Assembly (NCBI GenBank): GCA_002698995.1
Contig: PAAX01000020.1
Coordinates: forward strand, 62,001 to 126,000
Length of the DNA stretch: 64,000 nt
Direction of reading: 5' to 3'
Origin: Ignavibacteriota bacterium
Lineage (GTDB): Bacteria > Bacteroidota > Ignavibacteria > Ignavibacteriales > Melioribacteraceae
A program made the translations under genes and the position numbers. Below the pieces are notes generated by a model. That model was not told the DNA's origin. It worked only from the letters and a program-made list of their open reading frames with translations, and did not search any database. The stretch's first letter is position 1. Each line of letters starts with the position of its first letter. Of this stretch, positions 28,670 to 37,657 are shown in pieces.

Positions 28670-30037
28670 ATGAAAAAAATCTTATTTCTTATTTTGCTTA
28701 CTTTATCAATTAAAGCGCAAGATAAAGAACTAAATTTTGAATTTGATTATGCCCGGTTTAATTATGATACAACCAGTACTTATCTGGAAATGTATTATGT
28801 TATTGAACCAAATGATCTTCAGGTAATTCAAAAAGAAAATCAAGATTTTATAGAAGTAGATATTTCAGTTACAATTATAAATAAAGCTACAGATCAACTG
28901 GTTGTTGATAAAAAATACAGGGTAAATAATATTATTGAAAGTTCTGATTCTACTTTACCCAGTTTAGTTGGTGTTGTTGGATTTTTACTTAATGAAGGTA
29001 TTTATGCACTAAATGTAACAGCTACTGATGCAAACAATAGCGAACTATTCAAAATTTTTAACGATGAATTATCAATTGGAATTTACGGTGAAAAAAAATT
29101 TTCATTAAGTGACATACAGTTAGCTAGTAAAATTGTGACCGAAAATGTAAATCAAAATTCAGTATTTTATAAAAACACAATGGAAATAGTCCCTAATCCA
29201 CAGAATATTTTTGGCAAAAACTTACCGGTAGTTTTTTACTACTCCGAACTCTATAACTTAGCAAATGGAAATCCAGAAGTAAAAACACTTACACTCGATA
29301 GAAAAATTTTTAATAGTGTAGGTAGAATTGTATATGACAAATCTAAAGAAGTTGTAAAATCAAAAAATTCAATTGTAGAAGCGGGTGCGGTTAATGTAGC
29401 AAAATATCCAACAGGTTCTTACACTTTGGCTCTTAGTTTAATTGATCCTGCAAATAAAAAAGCAGTTTCTTCTACAAAGAAGTTTTTCATTTATAACCCC
29501 GATATAGTCGAAGAACAAGTTGCCGATGGAAGAAATCTTGGGGTAATTGGAAGTGAATTTGGAGTTATGACTGAAGATGAATGTGATCTTCATTATAATA
29601 GAATTAAGTTTATTGCTTCAAATAATGAAATTGCGCAATATGAAAAATTGAGCGAATTAGAGAGTAAAAGAGAATTCCTTTTTAATTTTTGGCAGAGAAG
29701 AGATCCTAATCCAAACACTCCGGAAAATGAATTTAAAAGAGAGTTTGAAGATAGAATTAAATTTGTTGAAAACAGGTTTAAGACTTTTAATAAAACCGGC
29801 TCCAAAACTGATAGAGGAAGAGTTTATCTGCAGTATGGAGAACCTGATGAAATGGAATTACATCCTAATGACTATGATAAAAAACCTTATGAAATTTGGT
29901 ATTACAACAGCATAGAAGGTGGAGTAATTTTCGTATTTGGTGATATAACCGGATACTCTGATTATGAACTTCTTCATTCAACTAAGCGCGGTGAATTAAG
30001 AGATGATAATTGGGTTAGACGTATTTTAGCTAATTAA
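28670..30037 (+). CDS. GWxTD domain-containing secreted protein
   Basis: This is a 455-residue exported protein with a short signal peptide (MKKILFLILLTLSIKAQ). The C-terminal third carries a GWxTD-type domain: FNFWQRRDPNP, GRVYLQYGEPDE, PYEIWYYNSIEGG, VFGDITGYSDYELLHST and a final LRDDNWVRRI. The domain is frequent in Bacteroidota, Chlorobiota and Acidobacteriota but has no settled function. An AGGGGGA ribosome site follows the terminator directly. Only two bases separate it from the next gene. Confidence 0.88.
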   Translation: MKKILFLILLTLSIKAQDKELNFEFDYARFNYDTTSTYLEMYYVIEPNDLQVIQKENQDFIEVDISVTIINKATDQLVVDKKYRVNNIIESSDSTLPSLVGVVGFLLNEGIYALNVTATDANNSELFKIFNDELSIGIYGEKKFSLSDIQLASKIVTENVNQNSVFYKNTMEIVPNPQNIFGKNLPVVFYYSELYNLANGNPEVKTLTLDRKIFNSVGRIVYDKSKEVVKSKNSIVEAGAVNVAKYPTGSYTLALSLIDPANKKAVSSTKKFFIYNPDIVEEQVADGRNLGVIGSEFGVMTEDECDLHYNRIKFIASNNEIAQYEKLSELESKREFLFNFWQRRDPNPNTPENEFKREFEDRIKFVENRFKTFNKTGSKTDRGRVYLQYGEPDEMELHPNDYDKKPYEIWYYNSIEGGVIFVFGDITGYSDYELLHSTKRGELRDDNWVRRILAN

Positions 30038-30039
30038 TT

Positions 30040-30912
30040 ATGTTGAAAAATAAAATTGAATATTTCCTTTTTATTTCTGTTGTAAAAACAGTAAACATCT
30101 TTGGAATTAAAAAAGCGAGAATCTTTGCAAAGGTTCTCGCTTTTATTTTTTATTCTCTTCTTAAATTAAGAAAGAAAGTTGTAATTGATAATCTTACAAA
30201 AGCTTTTCCAAACAAACCGCATCAAGAAATTTTATCTATTGCAAAGGAAAATTATTTTCATATCTCACTAACTTTTATTGAAATGATGTGCGTTCCGTAT
30301 ACTTCTCAAGAGGAGATAATTAAATTGGTCTCGTCCGAAACAGATCATAAAATTAAGCAGCTTCATGGTTTGGGAAAAGGATTAATTCTGTTAACGGCTC
30401 ATATGGGGAATTGGGAACTGATTCCTGCAGCATTTGCAAGAAAACTTGGAATTGAAATTCACTTGTTATCCAAAAATCAAAGAAACGGATATATTACCGA
30501 TTGGATTACAAATATGCGAAAAGTTCATGGCAATAAAATTGTAATGCTGGGTCAATCTGTAAGAGATATCTTCAAAGTTTTGATGGATGGTGGAATTGTT
30601 GGAGTTGTTGGAGATCAAAGAGGTTCTATCGAATCTCAGCGGGTTAAATATTTTGGGATAGATACTGCAGTCTATTCCGGAACTGCGAGCATTGCATTAA
30701 AACTTCATTCGCCAATTTTGCTTGCAATGATTATACGTCAACCTGATTATACTTATAAAGTAGATTTTATTGAGCTAAACTATGATCACCTTGATGGAAA
30801 AGATGAAGAGAGAATAATCAAAATAAATCAGAAGTATATGAATATTTTAGAGGAATATGTTAGAGAACATCCGGAGCAATGGTTTTGGATGCATAATATT
30901 TGGAAGTATTGA
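30040..30912 (+). CDS. LpxL/HtrB-family lysophospholipid acyltransferase
   Basis: The 290-residue enzyme is likely an inner-membrane acyltransferase adding a secondary acyl chain to lipid A. It has an N-terminal hydrophobic helix, the H-x4-E catalytic motif in LLTAHMGNWELIP, and GVVGDQRGS, both typical of the family. Length is normal (about 290-310). A terminator-like hairpin lies inside its coding sequence at 30111-30150 (see the separate entry), in codons 24-38. Its TGA shares one base with the ATG of the GT9 gene. Both belong to LPS core/lipid A assembly. Confidence 0.9.
   Translation: MLKNKIEYFLFISVVKTVNIFGIKKARIFAKVLAFIFYSLLKLRKKVVIDNLTKAFPNKPHQEILSIAKENYFHISLTFIEMMCVPYTSQEEIIKLVSSETDHKIKQLHGLGKGLILLTAHMGNWELIPAAFARKLGIEIHLLSKNQRNGYITDWITNMRKVHGNKIVMLGQSVRDIFKVLMDGGIVGVVGDQRGSIESQRVKYFGIDTAVYSGTASIALKLHSPILLAMIIRQPDYTYKVDFIELNYDHLDGKDEERIIKINQKYMNILEEYVREHPEQWFWMHNIWKY
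30111..30150 (+). terminator. Terminator-like hairpin inside a coding sequence
   Basis: AAAAGCGAGAA (30111-30121) pairs perfectly with TTCTCGCTTTT (30134-30144), and the loop itself (30122-30133) can extend the stem with one T-G pair and four Watson-Crick pairs. It is followed by ATTTTTTATT. The structure has all the features of an intrinsic terminator but sits 72 bases inside the acyltransferase gene and 74 bases after the stop of the GWxTD gene. Confidence 0.6.
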
Positions 30913-31922
30913 TGAATAATAGAATTCTTATCATTCAAACAGCTTTTCTCGGCGATGCCTTATTAACCTTACCTTTAATTCAATATGTAAAAACCATAAA
31001 CAAAAAGAATATAATTGATGTTGTTTGTATTCCTTCTACCAAAGAAATATTCAAAGCATCAAGTTCTGTTAATTCGGTATTTGTTCTCGAAAAAAGAGGA
31101 AAACACAAATCCTTAAAATCATTTTTATCTTTTGCTAAAGAGCTGAAAAAAAATAGTTACACAAAAATAATTTCTCCTCATAGATCGTTTAGAACTTCAT
31201 TATTGGTTTGGTTTCTTAATGTAAAAGAAGCAGTCGGCTTTGATAAATCATCAATGAGTTTTATTTATTCAAAAAAAATAACTCATAATTGGAGTGATCA
31301 TGAAGTTTTGAGAAATTTAAAATTAGCAGATTTTAGCGGCAGTGATTGGAGAATCAAACCAGATATTTCCATTCCAGAAAATACTAAAGAAAAAATAAAA
31401 AGATTAATAACAGAAAATAATCTTGATAAATTTATAATGATTGCTCCCGGTTCAGTATGGAATACCAAAGCATATCCCATTGAATTATATAGAATAGTGG
31501 TTGAATATTTTATTGGAAAAGACTTTAAGGTTGTCCTTACCGGGGGGAAAAATGAATTTGAGATTTGCGGGTTATTAGGAAAAGATTTTAACGATAAAGT
31601 TATTAATTTTTCCGGTAAGCTAAGTATAATTGAATCGATTGAATTTATGAAGTATTCTAAAATATTGATTTGTAACGATAGTGCTCCAACACATATGGGA
31701 ATGGCAGCAGATATTTCCGTATTGACAGTTTATTGTTCAACAGTTCCTAGCTTTGGATTTTATCCATATAATGAAAAAAGCAGATATCTATCTTATGATG
31801 AATTAAAATGTAAGCCTTGCGGTATTCATGGTAAACAATCATGCCCAATAAATACATTTGAATGCGCTTACAAATTGACGCCGGGAACTATTATTGATAC
31901 CGCAGTTAAAATGATTTCTTAA
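30912..31922 (+). CDS. GT9 family ADP-heptose:LPS heptosyltransferase-like
   Basis: This 336-residue GT-B enzyme probably adds heptose to the LPS inner core from ADP-heptose. The start is ATG 30912, overlapping the previous TGA (TGATG); an in-frame TTG at 30900 is less likely. Motifs include QTAFLGDALLTLPL at the N-terminus, IAPGSVWNTKAYP, LTGGKNE and NDSAPTHMGMA, all typical of WaaF/WaaC relatives. The C-terminal Cys-rich stretch KCKPCGIHGKQSCP is also common in family members. It forms a two-gene unit with the acyltransferase. Confidence 0.9.
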   Translation: MNNRILIIQTAFLGDALLTLPLIQYVKTINKKNIIDVVCIPSTKEIFKASSSVNSVFVLEKRGKHKSLKSFLSFAKELKKNSYTKIISPHRSFRTSLLVWFLNVKEAVGFDKSSMSFIYSKKITHNWSDHEVLRNLKLADFSGSDWRIKPDISIPENTKEKIKRLITENNLDKFIMIAPGSVWNTKAYPIELYRIVVEYFIGKDFKVVLTGGKNEFEICGLLGKDFNDKVINFSGKLSIIESIEFMKYSKILICNDSAPTHMGMAADISVLTVYCSTVPSFGFYPYNEKSRYLSYDELKCKPCGIHGKQSCPINTFECAYKLTPGTIIDTAVKMIS

Positions 31923-31966
31923 ATCTATCTATTTAGTTAAATTAAAGAATAAAATAACAGACGATA

Positions 31967-32836
31967 ATGAGTTTATTTAATTTAAAAGAATTAAAAAGAT
32001 CATCCATTTATTTTACACCAAATTTTCCCTCGCTTCAAACGAAGAGATATAAATTCAGTTTTTTTAAGGTAACCGGACTGGTAATTTTATATTCATTGTT
32101 TGTTGCTCTTCTTACAACATTAATTTTAATACTTACTCCGGCAAAGGAAATTTTATTCTTTGTTGAAAATGAAAATTTGACTGAAAAGGCAGAACAAATA
32201 AAAGAAATGGATGAAAGAATTCAAATTCTCACTAAACAGTTGAATGCAATTTCATCTACTAATGCAAAGCTAAAATATGCTATAATGCTGGGTGAAGTTG
32301 ATTCATTAGACTCAAACACACAGAAAATTTATGATTCATTAAGAGAATCAAGCACTAATAAGAAAAAAATCCCAAAAGAAGGTTTTGTATTAAAAGCTTT
32401 TATCCAATTTGTAAATAAATTTTTCAATAATGATACTTTAGATGCTGATTTAATTTTTATTCAGCCTTCTAAAGGAAAAGTGATTAATAATTTTAATGAA
32501 ACCAAAGGGCATTTGGGAGTTGATTACGCACTCAAAAATGATTCACCGATTTTTGCTTCAGAATCCGGACACATTATATTTTCGGGTTATGATATTAACG
32601 ACGGTTACACAATTATTATTGCACATCAAAACAACTACATCTCAAAGTATAAACATTGTGCAAAATTATTAGTAAGCGAAAGAGAATTTGTAAGACAAGG
32701 AGAAATAATTGCAATGAGCGGAAACTCCGGTTTCAATACTAGCGGTCCGCATCTTCATTTTGAAATTTGGAAAGATGGATTTGCTTTAGATCCATACAAA
32801 TATTTAATAGTAGAAGGAGAACTTAATGGCAAGTAA
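31967..32836 (+). CDS. M23 family membrane-anchored peptidoglycan endopeptidase
   Basis: The 289-residue protein has an N-terminal cytoplasmic tail, one membrane helix (about residues 38-62), a coiled-coil stretch and a periplasmic LytM/M23 domain. The zinc ligands are complete: HLGVD (His and Asp) and PHLHFEIW (HxH), with a further His in the loop IIIAHQNN. It should cut peptidoglycan cross-bridges, not merely activate an amidase. It overlaps the bactofilin gene by 11 bases; such M23/bactofilin pairs control cell shape in several bacteria. Confidence 0.92.
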   Translation: MSLFNLKELKRSSIYFTPNFPSLQTKRYKFSFFKVTGLVILYSLFVALLTTLILILTPAKEILFFVENENLTEKAEQIKEMDERIQILTKQLNAISSTNAKLKYAIMLGEVDSLDSNTQKIYDSLRESSTNKKKIPKEGFVLKAFIQFVNKFFNNDTLDADLIFIQPSKGKVINNFNETKGHLGVDYALKNDSPIFASESGHIIFSGYDINDGYTIIIAHQNNYISKYKHCAKLLVSEREFVRQGEIIAMSGNSGFNTSGPHLHFEIWKDGFALDPYKYLIVEGELNGK

Positions 32837-33206
32837 AAAGGAAACTAATATAACCGGCGACGTTAGCATTTTAAGCAGCGGTGTAAAACTAGAAGGAAAA
32901 TTATACAGCGAGGGAAATGTAAGGATTGACGGATCCGTGAATGGTGAAGTAACAGTAAACGGAAATTTGACATTAGGTGAAAGTTCAACATTTGTTGGAG
33001 ATGTAAAAGCAAATAATATTACCTTAAGCGGAATAATGGAGGGAAAGGTGATTGCTGCAGAAAAATTAATTTTAGAGAATAGATCGAAATTAAAAGGTGA
33101 ATTGAAAGCAAAAATTCTTGTTGTTGAAGAAGGAGCTTTGTTTGACGGGACAAGCAGTATGTCTGTTAATTCATCACAGCAAAATGAATCAAAAGAAGAT
33201 TCTTGA
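32826..33206 (+). CDS. Bactofilin (polymer-forming cytoskeletal protein)
   Basis: This 126-residue protein consists almost entirely of the bactofilin beta-helix: SGVKLEGKLYSEGNVRIDG, then repeated short strands VNGEVTVNGNLTLGES, and a charged tail rich in Ser and Glu. Bactofilins self-assemble into filaments at the inner membrane and recruit cell-wall enzymes. The gene overlaps the M23 peptidase upstream and the AtpZ/I-like gene downstream (ATGA at 33203-33206), so it links the cell-shape pair to the ATP synthase operon. Confidence 0.94.
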   Translation: MASKKETNITGDVSILSSGVKLEGKLYSEGNVRIDGSVNGEVTVNGNLTLGESSTFVGDVKANNITLSGIMEGKVIAAEKLILENRSKLKGELKAKILVVEEGALFDGTSSMSVNSSQQNESKEDS

Positions 33207-33463
33207 TGATTAATGATGATGAGAATAAATCAAATCTTATTAAATCATACTCCGATATAGCTCCGTATATTGGGCTTGGAACTCAATTAGCCATTACTAT
33301 TGTTGTTATGTTTTTTCTAGGCAGATGGCTGGATCAAAAACTTGATTGGACTCCCATTTTAACAATTACTTTTTCCTTTATTGGCGGATTTGGCGGCATA
33401 TATAATTTTATTAAAACTGTACTGGATTTAAATGAAAGAAAAAAATCTAAAAAAAACAATTAA
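33203..33463 (+). CDS. AtpZ/AtpI-like F0F1 assembly protein
   Basis: This 86-residue protein has two membrane helices. The pattern YIGLGTQLAITIVVMFFLG followed by GRWLDQKL and FIGGFGGIYNF is that of the F0F1-ATPase gene-1 (AtpZ/AtpI) family, which helps assemble the c ring or import ions for it. It overlaps the next gene by 32 bases in another frame, and that gene starts before this one ends. Confidence 0.82.
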   Translation: MMINDDENKSNLIKSYSDIAPYIGLGTQLAITIVVMFFLGRWLDQKLDWTPILTITFSFIGGFGGIYNFIKTVLDLNERKKSKKNN

Positions 33464-33824
33464 CAGTGCAATCATTTTTACAATAGCTGGTATAATTACA
33501 ATTGCACTTTTGTATTTTTTTCAAATAATTGATCAGTTGTTTCTTAACTCTGCAATTTATGCAATTCTTTTTAATATCATAAATTTTGTAGCTGCCGTTT
33601 ATTTATTTAAAAGCAGTCTGGGTAAAAGCAACAATACCTTTCTAATAAAGAATTTAGGGGGGATGGGATTACGACTTATTATTCTACTTCTTGTCATATT
33701 TATTTCTTTAAAATTCTTGAATATTGATAGATATGGATTTATATTAGTATTCTTTATTTTTTATTTTGTGTACTTAATTTTAGAAATAAACTTTTTCAGA
33801 CTGTCATCTATAAATAAAGGCTAA
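33432..33824 (+). CDS. ATP synthase subunit I-like membrane protein
   Basis: The 130-residue protein has four predicted membrane helices (about 10-32, 38-60, 75-95, 100-120) and lies directly ahead of atpB, where atpI is usually found. Sequence conservation of this family is low, so assignment rests on topology and position. Its stop overlaps the ATG of atpB (TAATG). Confidence 0.6.
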   Translation: MKEKNLKKTINSAIIFTIAGIITIALLYFFQIIDQLFLNSAIYAILFNIINFVAAVYLFKSSLGKSNNTFLIKNLGGMGLRLIILLLVIFISLKFLNIDRYGFILVFFIFYFVYLILEINFFRLSSINKG

Positions 33825-34675
33825 TGAATTTAGATACCGTAAAAACAGCAGTTGATACTCTGCACAGTGCCGGAGAAAAGGAAGATACCAGCTGGATATT
33901 AGAGCACGTATTAGATGGTAATTATTTAGATTTTACTCCATTCGGTAAAATTTATTTACCGCAAATACACTTTAATTTATTTGGTATTGATGTTGATTTA
34001 TCACTGACAAGACATGTGATTTTTATGTGGCTTGCTTTAGTAATCTTAGTTGTATTATTTATAAAGGTTGGTAAGTCATATCGTAATTCTTTAGTTCCCA
34101 AGGGTATTTCAAATTTAGTAGAAGTGCTGATTTTATTTGTAAAAGATGAAATTGCAAAACCTACAATAGGTAAGGGACATGAAAAGTTTCTCCCTTATTT
34201 GCTGACGGTTTTCTTTTTTATTCTAACTTGTAATTTTTTAGGGTTGGTTCCATACGGATCAACTGCAACCTCAAACATTTCGGTTACGGCAACTTTGGCT
34301 ATCATTTCATTTATTGTTATTCAAATCGGTGGAATGATGAAGAACGGAGTTTTTGGTTATTTCAAAGGATTGATTCCTCATGGAGTTCCGGCTTGGCTGA
34401 TTCCAATTATGTTTGTTGTTGAAATTTTAGGATTGTTTACTAAGCCATTTGCTTTGGCAATAAGATTGTTTGCAAACATGACTGCTGGTCACATTGTGAT
34501 TTTAGCATTATTAGGATTGATTTTTATACTAAAAACGGTTGTCGTAATTCCGGTTTCCGTTGCTTTCGCTTTATTTATTTATCTGCTTGAAATATTAGTA
34601 GCATTAATTCAAGCGTATATTTTTACAATGTTGTCATCCCTATTTATAGGAATGGCAGTTCATCAGGATCATTAA
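33824..34675 (+). CDS. atpB: ATP synthase F0 subunit a
   Basis: This 283-residue integral membrane subunit forms the proton half-channels against the c ring. The essential arginine lies in FALAIRLFANMTAGH (Arg about 214). Other family marks are LPYLLTVFFFILTCNFLGLVP, read here as LTVFFFILTCNFLGL, and LLEILVALIQAYIFT near the end. The long N-terminal extension before the first helix is common in Bacteroidota and Chlorobiota. It precedes atpE by 25 bases. Confidence 0.96.
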   Translation: MNLDTVKTAVDTLHSAGEKEDTSWILEHVLDGNYLDFTPFGKIYLPQIHFNLFGIDVDLSLTRHVIFMWLALVILVVLFIKVGKSYRNSLVPKGISNLVEVLILFVKDEIAKPTIGKGHEKFLPYLLTVFFFILTCNFLGLVPYGSTATSNISVTATLAIISFIVIQIGGMMKNGVFGYFKGLIPHGVPAWLIPIMFVVEILGLFTKPFALAIRLFANMTAGHIVILALLGLIFILKTVVVIPVSVAFALFIYLLEILVALIQAYIFTMLSSLFIGMAVHQDH

Positions 34676-34686
34676 AATAAATTCTT

Positions 34687-34694
34687 AAGGAGGA
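34687..34694 (+). promoter_or_regulatory. Very strong ribosome binding site of atpE
   Basis: AAGGAGGA, a full match to the anti-Shine-Dalgarno core, lies six bases before the atpE ATG. It fits the need for many c subunits per complex. Confidence 0.75.
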
Positions 34695-34700
34695 TATTAA

Positions 34701-34919
34701 ATGGATTTCGCATATTTAGCAGCCGGTTTTGGTGCAGGTTTAACTGTTATAGGCGGTGCTTTTGGTATTGGAAAATTAGCTAGCTCAGCTATGGATGCAA
34801 GCGGTCGCCAACCAGAAGCTGCTGGTGATATTAGAACTTCAATGATTATTGCTGCTGCTCTTATTGAAGGTATATCACTTTTCGCACTAGTTATTTGTAT
34901 CCTTTTAGCACTCAAGTAA
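34701..34919 (+). CDS. atpE: ATP synthase F0 subunit c
   Basis: This 72-residue hairpin of two membrane helices is joined by the polar loop GRQPEA (35-40). The ion-carrying carboxylate is Glu56 in LIEGISLF. The Gln and Ser/Thr ligands that mark sodium-dependent c subunits are absent from helix 1 and after Glu56, so proton coupling is expected. Glycine-rich packing motifs (GFGAGLTVIGGAFGIG) are present in helix 1. A strong ribosome site precedes it and a small hairpin follows. Confidence 0.97.
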   Translation: MDFAYLAAGFGAGLTVIGGAFGIGKLASSAMDASGRQPEAAGDIRTSMIIAAALIEGISLFALVICILLALK

Positions 34920-34924
34920 TATAT

Positions 34925-34943
34925 GGAGTGTTTTAAGCACTCC
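34925..34943 (+). other. Hairpin between atpE and atpF
   Basis: GGAGTG (34925-34930) and CACTCC (34938-34943) form a six-base stem followed by TATTATT. It may protect the atpE message or reduce read-through to atpF, in line with the high c-subunit demand. Confidence 0.5.
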
Positions 34944-34967
34944 TATTATTAATTAAAAGGGAACGAT

Positions 34968-35507
34968 ATGACATTTTTGAATTACGGATTATTAGCTTTA
35001 TCTGGTGGTGAAGCAGGCGGACCTTTGGATGTTAATCCCGGTTTAATTATTTGGACCGTGGTTACATTTGTTGTTCTGCTTTTAGTTCTTAAAAAAGTTG
35101 CTTGGAAACCAATTCTAAGTTCGCTTGATGAAAGAGAAAAATTCATTAAGGATTCTTTAGAAAAAGCTGAAGTTGCTCAGAAAGAAGCTGAGAAACTTAT
35201 TCAAGACAACAGAGAAAGTATTACTAAAGCAGAAGAGGAAGCTCAGAAAATTGTTGCTCAGGGCAGAGACTACGCTGAAAAATTAAAAGCACAGATGCTT
35301 GAGGAAAGTAAAGCTGAAGCCAAGAAAATGATAGATAATGCTAAAGCTGAGATTGAAAGAAAAAATCAAGAAGCATTTAATAATATTAAAGATCAAGTTG
35401 CGGAAATTGCTGTAAATGCGGCTGAGAAAATTATTAAAGAAAATCTTGATAAAGAAAAGAATACTCAGTTAGTAAACAAATTGATTGATGAATTACAGAA
35501 GAATTAA
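34968..35507 (+). CDS. atpF: ATP synthase F0 subunit b
   Basis: This 179-residue peripheral-stalk protein has one N-terminal membrane helix (about 25-45, LIIWTVVTFVVLLLVL) followed by KVAWKPILSSLDERE and a long charged coiled coil rich in Glu, Lys and Ala that reaches F1. Length is normal. The gene ends three bases before atpH. Confidence 0.95.
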   Translation: MTFLNYGLLALSGGEAGGPLDVNPGLIIWTVVTFVVLLLVLKKVAWKPILSSLDEREKFIKDSLEKAEVAQKEAEKLIQDNRESITKAEEEAQKIVAQGRDYAEKLKAQMLEESKAEAKKMIDNAKAEIERKNQEAFNNIKDQVAEIAVNAAEKIIKENLDKEKNTQLVNKLIDELQKN

Positions 35508-35510
35508 GTA

Positions 35511-36059
35511 ATGGGATTTCTTAATATATCAAATAGATATGCGAAAGCATTGTTGGAAATTGCAAAGGAAAAAAATATTTTTGATGCGGTTTCAAATGAT
35601 ATGAAGCTTATTTTAAATACATTAAAAGAAAGCAAAGAATTAAAGATTGCTCTTAAAAGTCCTATTATTAAGGAAAGTGATAAATTAAATATTCTCAAAG
35701 AAATTTTTTCTTCTAAGGTATCACTTGAATCGATGCAGTTTGTTGAATTTGTTTTAGAGAAAAATAGAATTGAAATTCTTTCTGATATTTCCAGAAGATT
35801 TGTTGAATTGGTTGATGAAATTCAAGGATTTGTTGAAGTTGAAGTTGCTTCGATAGATTTATTGGATAATAATCAAAAAGAATTATTGAAAAATAAATTG
35901 GAAAGTATAACTCATAAAAAAGTTAGACTTTCGTACAAAATAGATAGAAATCTTATTGGTGGTTTTACTGCAAGAGTAAAGGATAAAGTTTTTGATGCTT
36001 CAGTTAAACATCAGTTAGAAAATTTACGTAAATCATTTTTACAAGAACATCTTAATTAG
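35511..36059 (+). CDS. atpH: ATP synthase F1 subunit delta
   Basis: The 182-residue protein is the OSCP/delta subunit that joins the peripheral stalk to F1. It begins with ISNRYAKALLEIAKEK, the family N-terminal signature, and ends with DRNLIGGFTARVKDKVFDASV, of which LIGGF is the conserved C-terminal mark. It lies between atpF and atpA in the usual order. Confidence 0.94.
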   Translation: MGFLNISNRYAKALLEIAKEKNIFDAVSNDMKLILNTLKESKELKIALKSPIIKESDKLNILKEIFSSKVSLESMQFVEFVLEKNRIEILSDISRRFVELVDEIQGFVEVEVASIDLLDNNQKELLKNKLESITHKKVRLSYKIDRNLIGGFTARVKDKVFDASVKHQLENLRKSFLQEHLN

Positions 36060-36084
36060 TTGAGAAAAATTTAAGGGATATAAA

Positions 36085-37632
36085 ATGGCAGAAGTAAGAC
36101 CTGACGAAGTATCTGCGATTTTGAAAAAACAATTAACCGGATTCGACAGCGATGTTGAAGTTTACGATGTTGGTACTGTACTTCAAGTTGGCGACGGTAT
36201 TGCCAGAGTTTATGGTTTAAGCGAAGTAATGGCTAGTGAGTTGGTTGAGTTTCCAAACGGTGTAATTGGTATGGTTCTTAACCTTGAAGAAGACAGCGTT
36301 GGTTGTGTATTATTTGGCGAAAGTACTTTAGTTAAAGAAGGCGATACTGTTAAACGTACAAAAAGATTGGCTTCGATGCCGGTGGGCGATGCTATGCTCG
36401 GTAGAGTTGTTAATCCTCTTGGTGAACCAGTTGACGGAAAAGGTCCAGTTAAGTTTGAAAAATATTCACCAATTGAAAGAAAAGCCCTTGGTGTTATTGC
36501 TAGACAACCGGTTAAAGAACCTTTACAGACAGGTATTACAGCTGTTGATGCAATGATTCCAATTGGACGCGGACAGAGAGAATTAATTATTGGTGACAGA
36601 CAAACAGGTAAAACTGCTGTTGCTATTGATGCTATTATAAATCAAAAATTTACTCATACAGAAGAAGCTAAGAAAAACGGTATTAATCCGGTTTACTGCG
36701 TTTATGTTGCTACCGGACAAAAAGCCTCAACAATTGCTCAGGTAGTTGCAAAATTAGAAGAACATGGAGCTATGGAATATACAACTGTTGTAGCTGCTCC
36801 TGCTTCAGTTCCTGCACCGCTTCAGTATATTTCTCCTTATTCTGGTGCAACTTTAGGTGAATACTTTAGAGATAACGGTAAGCATGCTCTTGTAGTTTAT
36901 GATGATTTATCTAAACAAGCTGCTGCTTATAGAGAATTATCATTGTTGTTGAGAAGACCTCCCGGACGTGAAGCTTACCCTGGTGATGTTTTCTATTTAC
37001 ACTCAAGATTACTTGAAAGAGCTTCTAAATTAAGTGATGATTTAGGAGGTGGTTCGTTAACTGCACTTCCTATCATTGAAACTCAGCAAGGTGACGTATC
37101 TGCTTATATTCCTACAAACGTTATTTCTATTACTGACGGTCAAATTTATCTTGAACCGAATTTATTCAACGCTGGTGTTCGTCCTGCTATTAACGTAGGT
37201 ATTTCGGTATCGCGTGTTGGTGGTTCTGCTCAAATTAAAGCAATGAAAAAGGTAGCCGGTTCATTAAAGTTAGATTTAGCTCAATATAGAGAATTAGAAG
37301 CATTTGCAAAATTTGGTTCCGATCTTGATAAAGCTACATTAAAGACTCTTGAAAAAGGGGCTAGATTAGTTGAATTATTAAAACAAGGACAATTCCAGCC
37401 GGTACCGGTTGAAAGACAAGTTGTTAGTGTATACTTAGGTACAAATGATTTCTTGTCAAGTATTCCAGTTTCTGAAATAAAAAGATTTGAAAAAGAAATG
37501 ATGGAATATGTTGAGGTTAATTATCCTCAAATTTTTGAAAATATTAGAACAAAGAAAGAATTAAACGAAGAGACAATTAATTTAATTAAGAAAGCTGCAG
37601 AAGAATTATTAAGCAGATTCAAGAAAAATTAA
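36085..37632 (+). CDS. atpA: ATP synthase F1 subunit alpha
   Basis: This 515-residue non-catalytic nucleotide-binding subunit carries the Walker A motif GDRQTGKTA (about 170-178), the N-terminal [32 protein letters not shown] region (seen as [18 protein letters not shown]), and [17 protein letters not shown] near residues 370-385. Length is normal. The matching catalytic beta gene (atpD) is not adjacent and not in the window. A terminator-like hairpin follows. Confidence 0.97.
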   Translation: MAEVRPDEVSAILKKQLTGFDSDVEVYDVGTVLQVGDGIARVYGLSEVMASELVEFPNGVIGMVLNLEEDSVGCVLFGESTLVKEGDTVKRTKRLASMPVGDAMLGRVVNPLGEPVDGKGPVKFEKYSPIERKALGVIARQPVKEPLQTGITAVDAMIPIGRGQRELIIGDRQTGKTAVAIDAIINQKFTHTEEAKKNGINPVYCVYVATGQKASTIAQVVAKLEEHGAMEYTTVVAAPASVPAPLQYISPYSGATLGEYFRDNGKHALVVYDDLSKQAAAYRELSLLLRRPPGREAYPGDVFYLHSRLLERASKLSDDLGGGSLTALPIIETQQGDVSAYIPTNVISITDGQIYLEPNLFNAGVRPAINVGISVSRVGGSAQIKAMKKVAGSLKLDLAQYRELEAFAKFGSDLDKATLKTLEKGARLVELLKQGQFQPVPVERQVVSVYLGTNDFLSSIPVSEIKRFEKEMMEYVEVNYPQIFENIRTKKELNEETINLIKKAAEELLSRFKKN

Positions 37633-37657
37633 TTATGTCTAAAAAATAAATTTACTT

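Noticed and set aside
30040-30912. Pseudogene or later start for the acyltransferase because of the internal hairpin
   Set aside because: The frame is intact, the N-terminal helix is typical of the family and the catalytic H-x4-E is present, so the gene is taken as functional.
34697-34915. Open frame antisense to atpE
   Set aside because: A mirror of the strongly biased atpE codons; no start signals and no family resemblance.
34701-34919. Sodium-dependent c subunit
   Set aside because: The Gln and Ser/Thr ligands that coordinate sodium are absent; only Glu56 is present.
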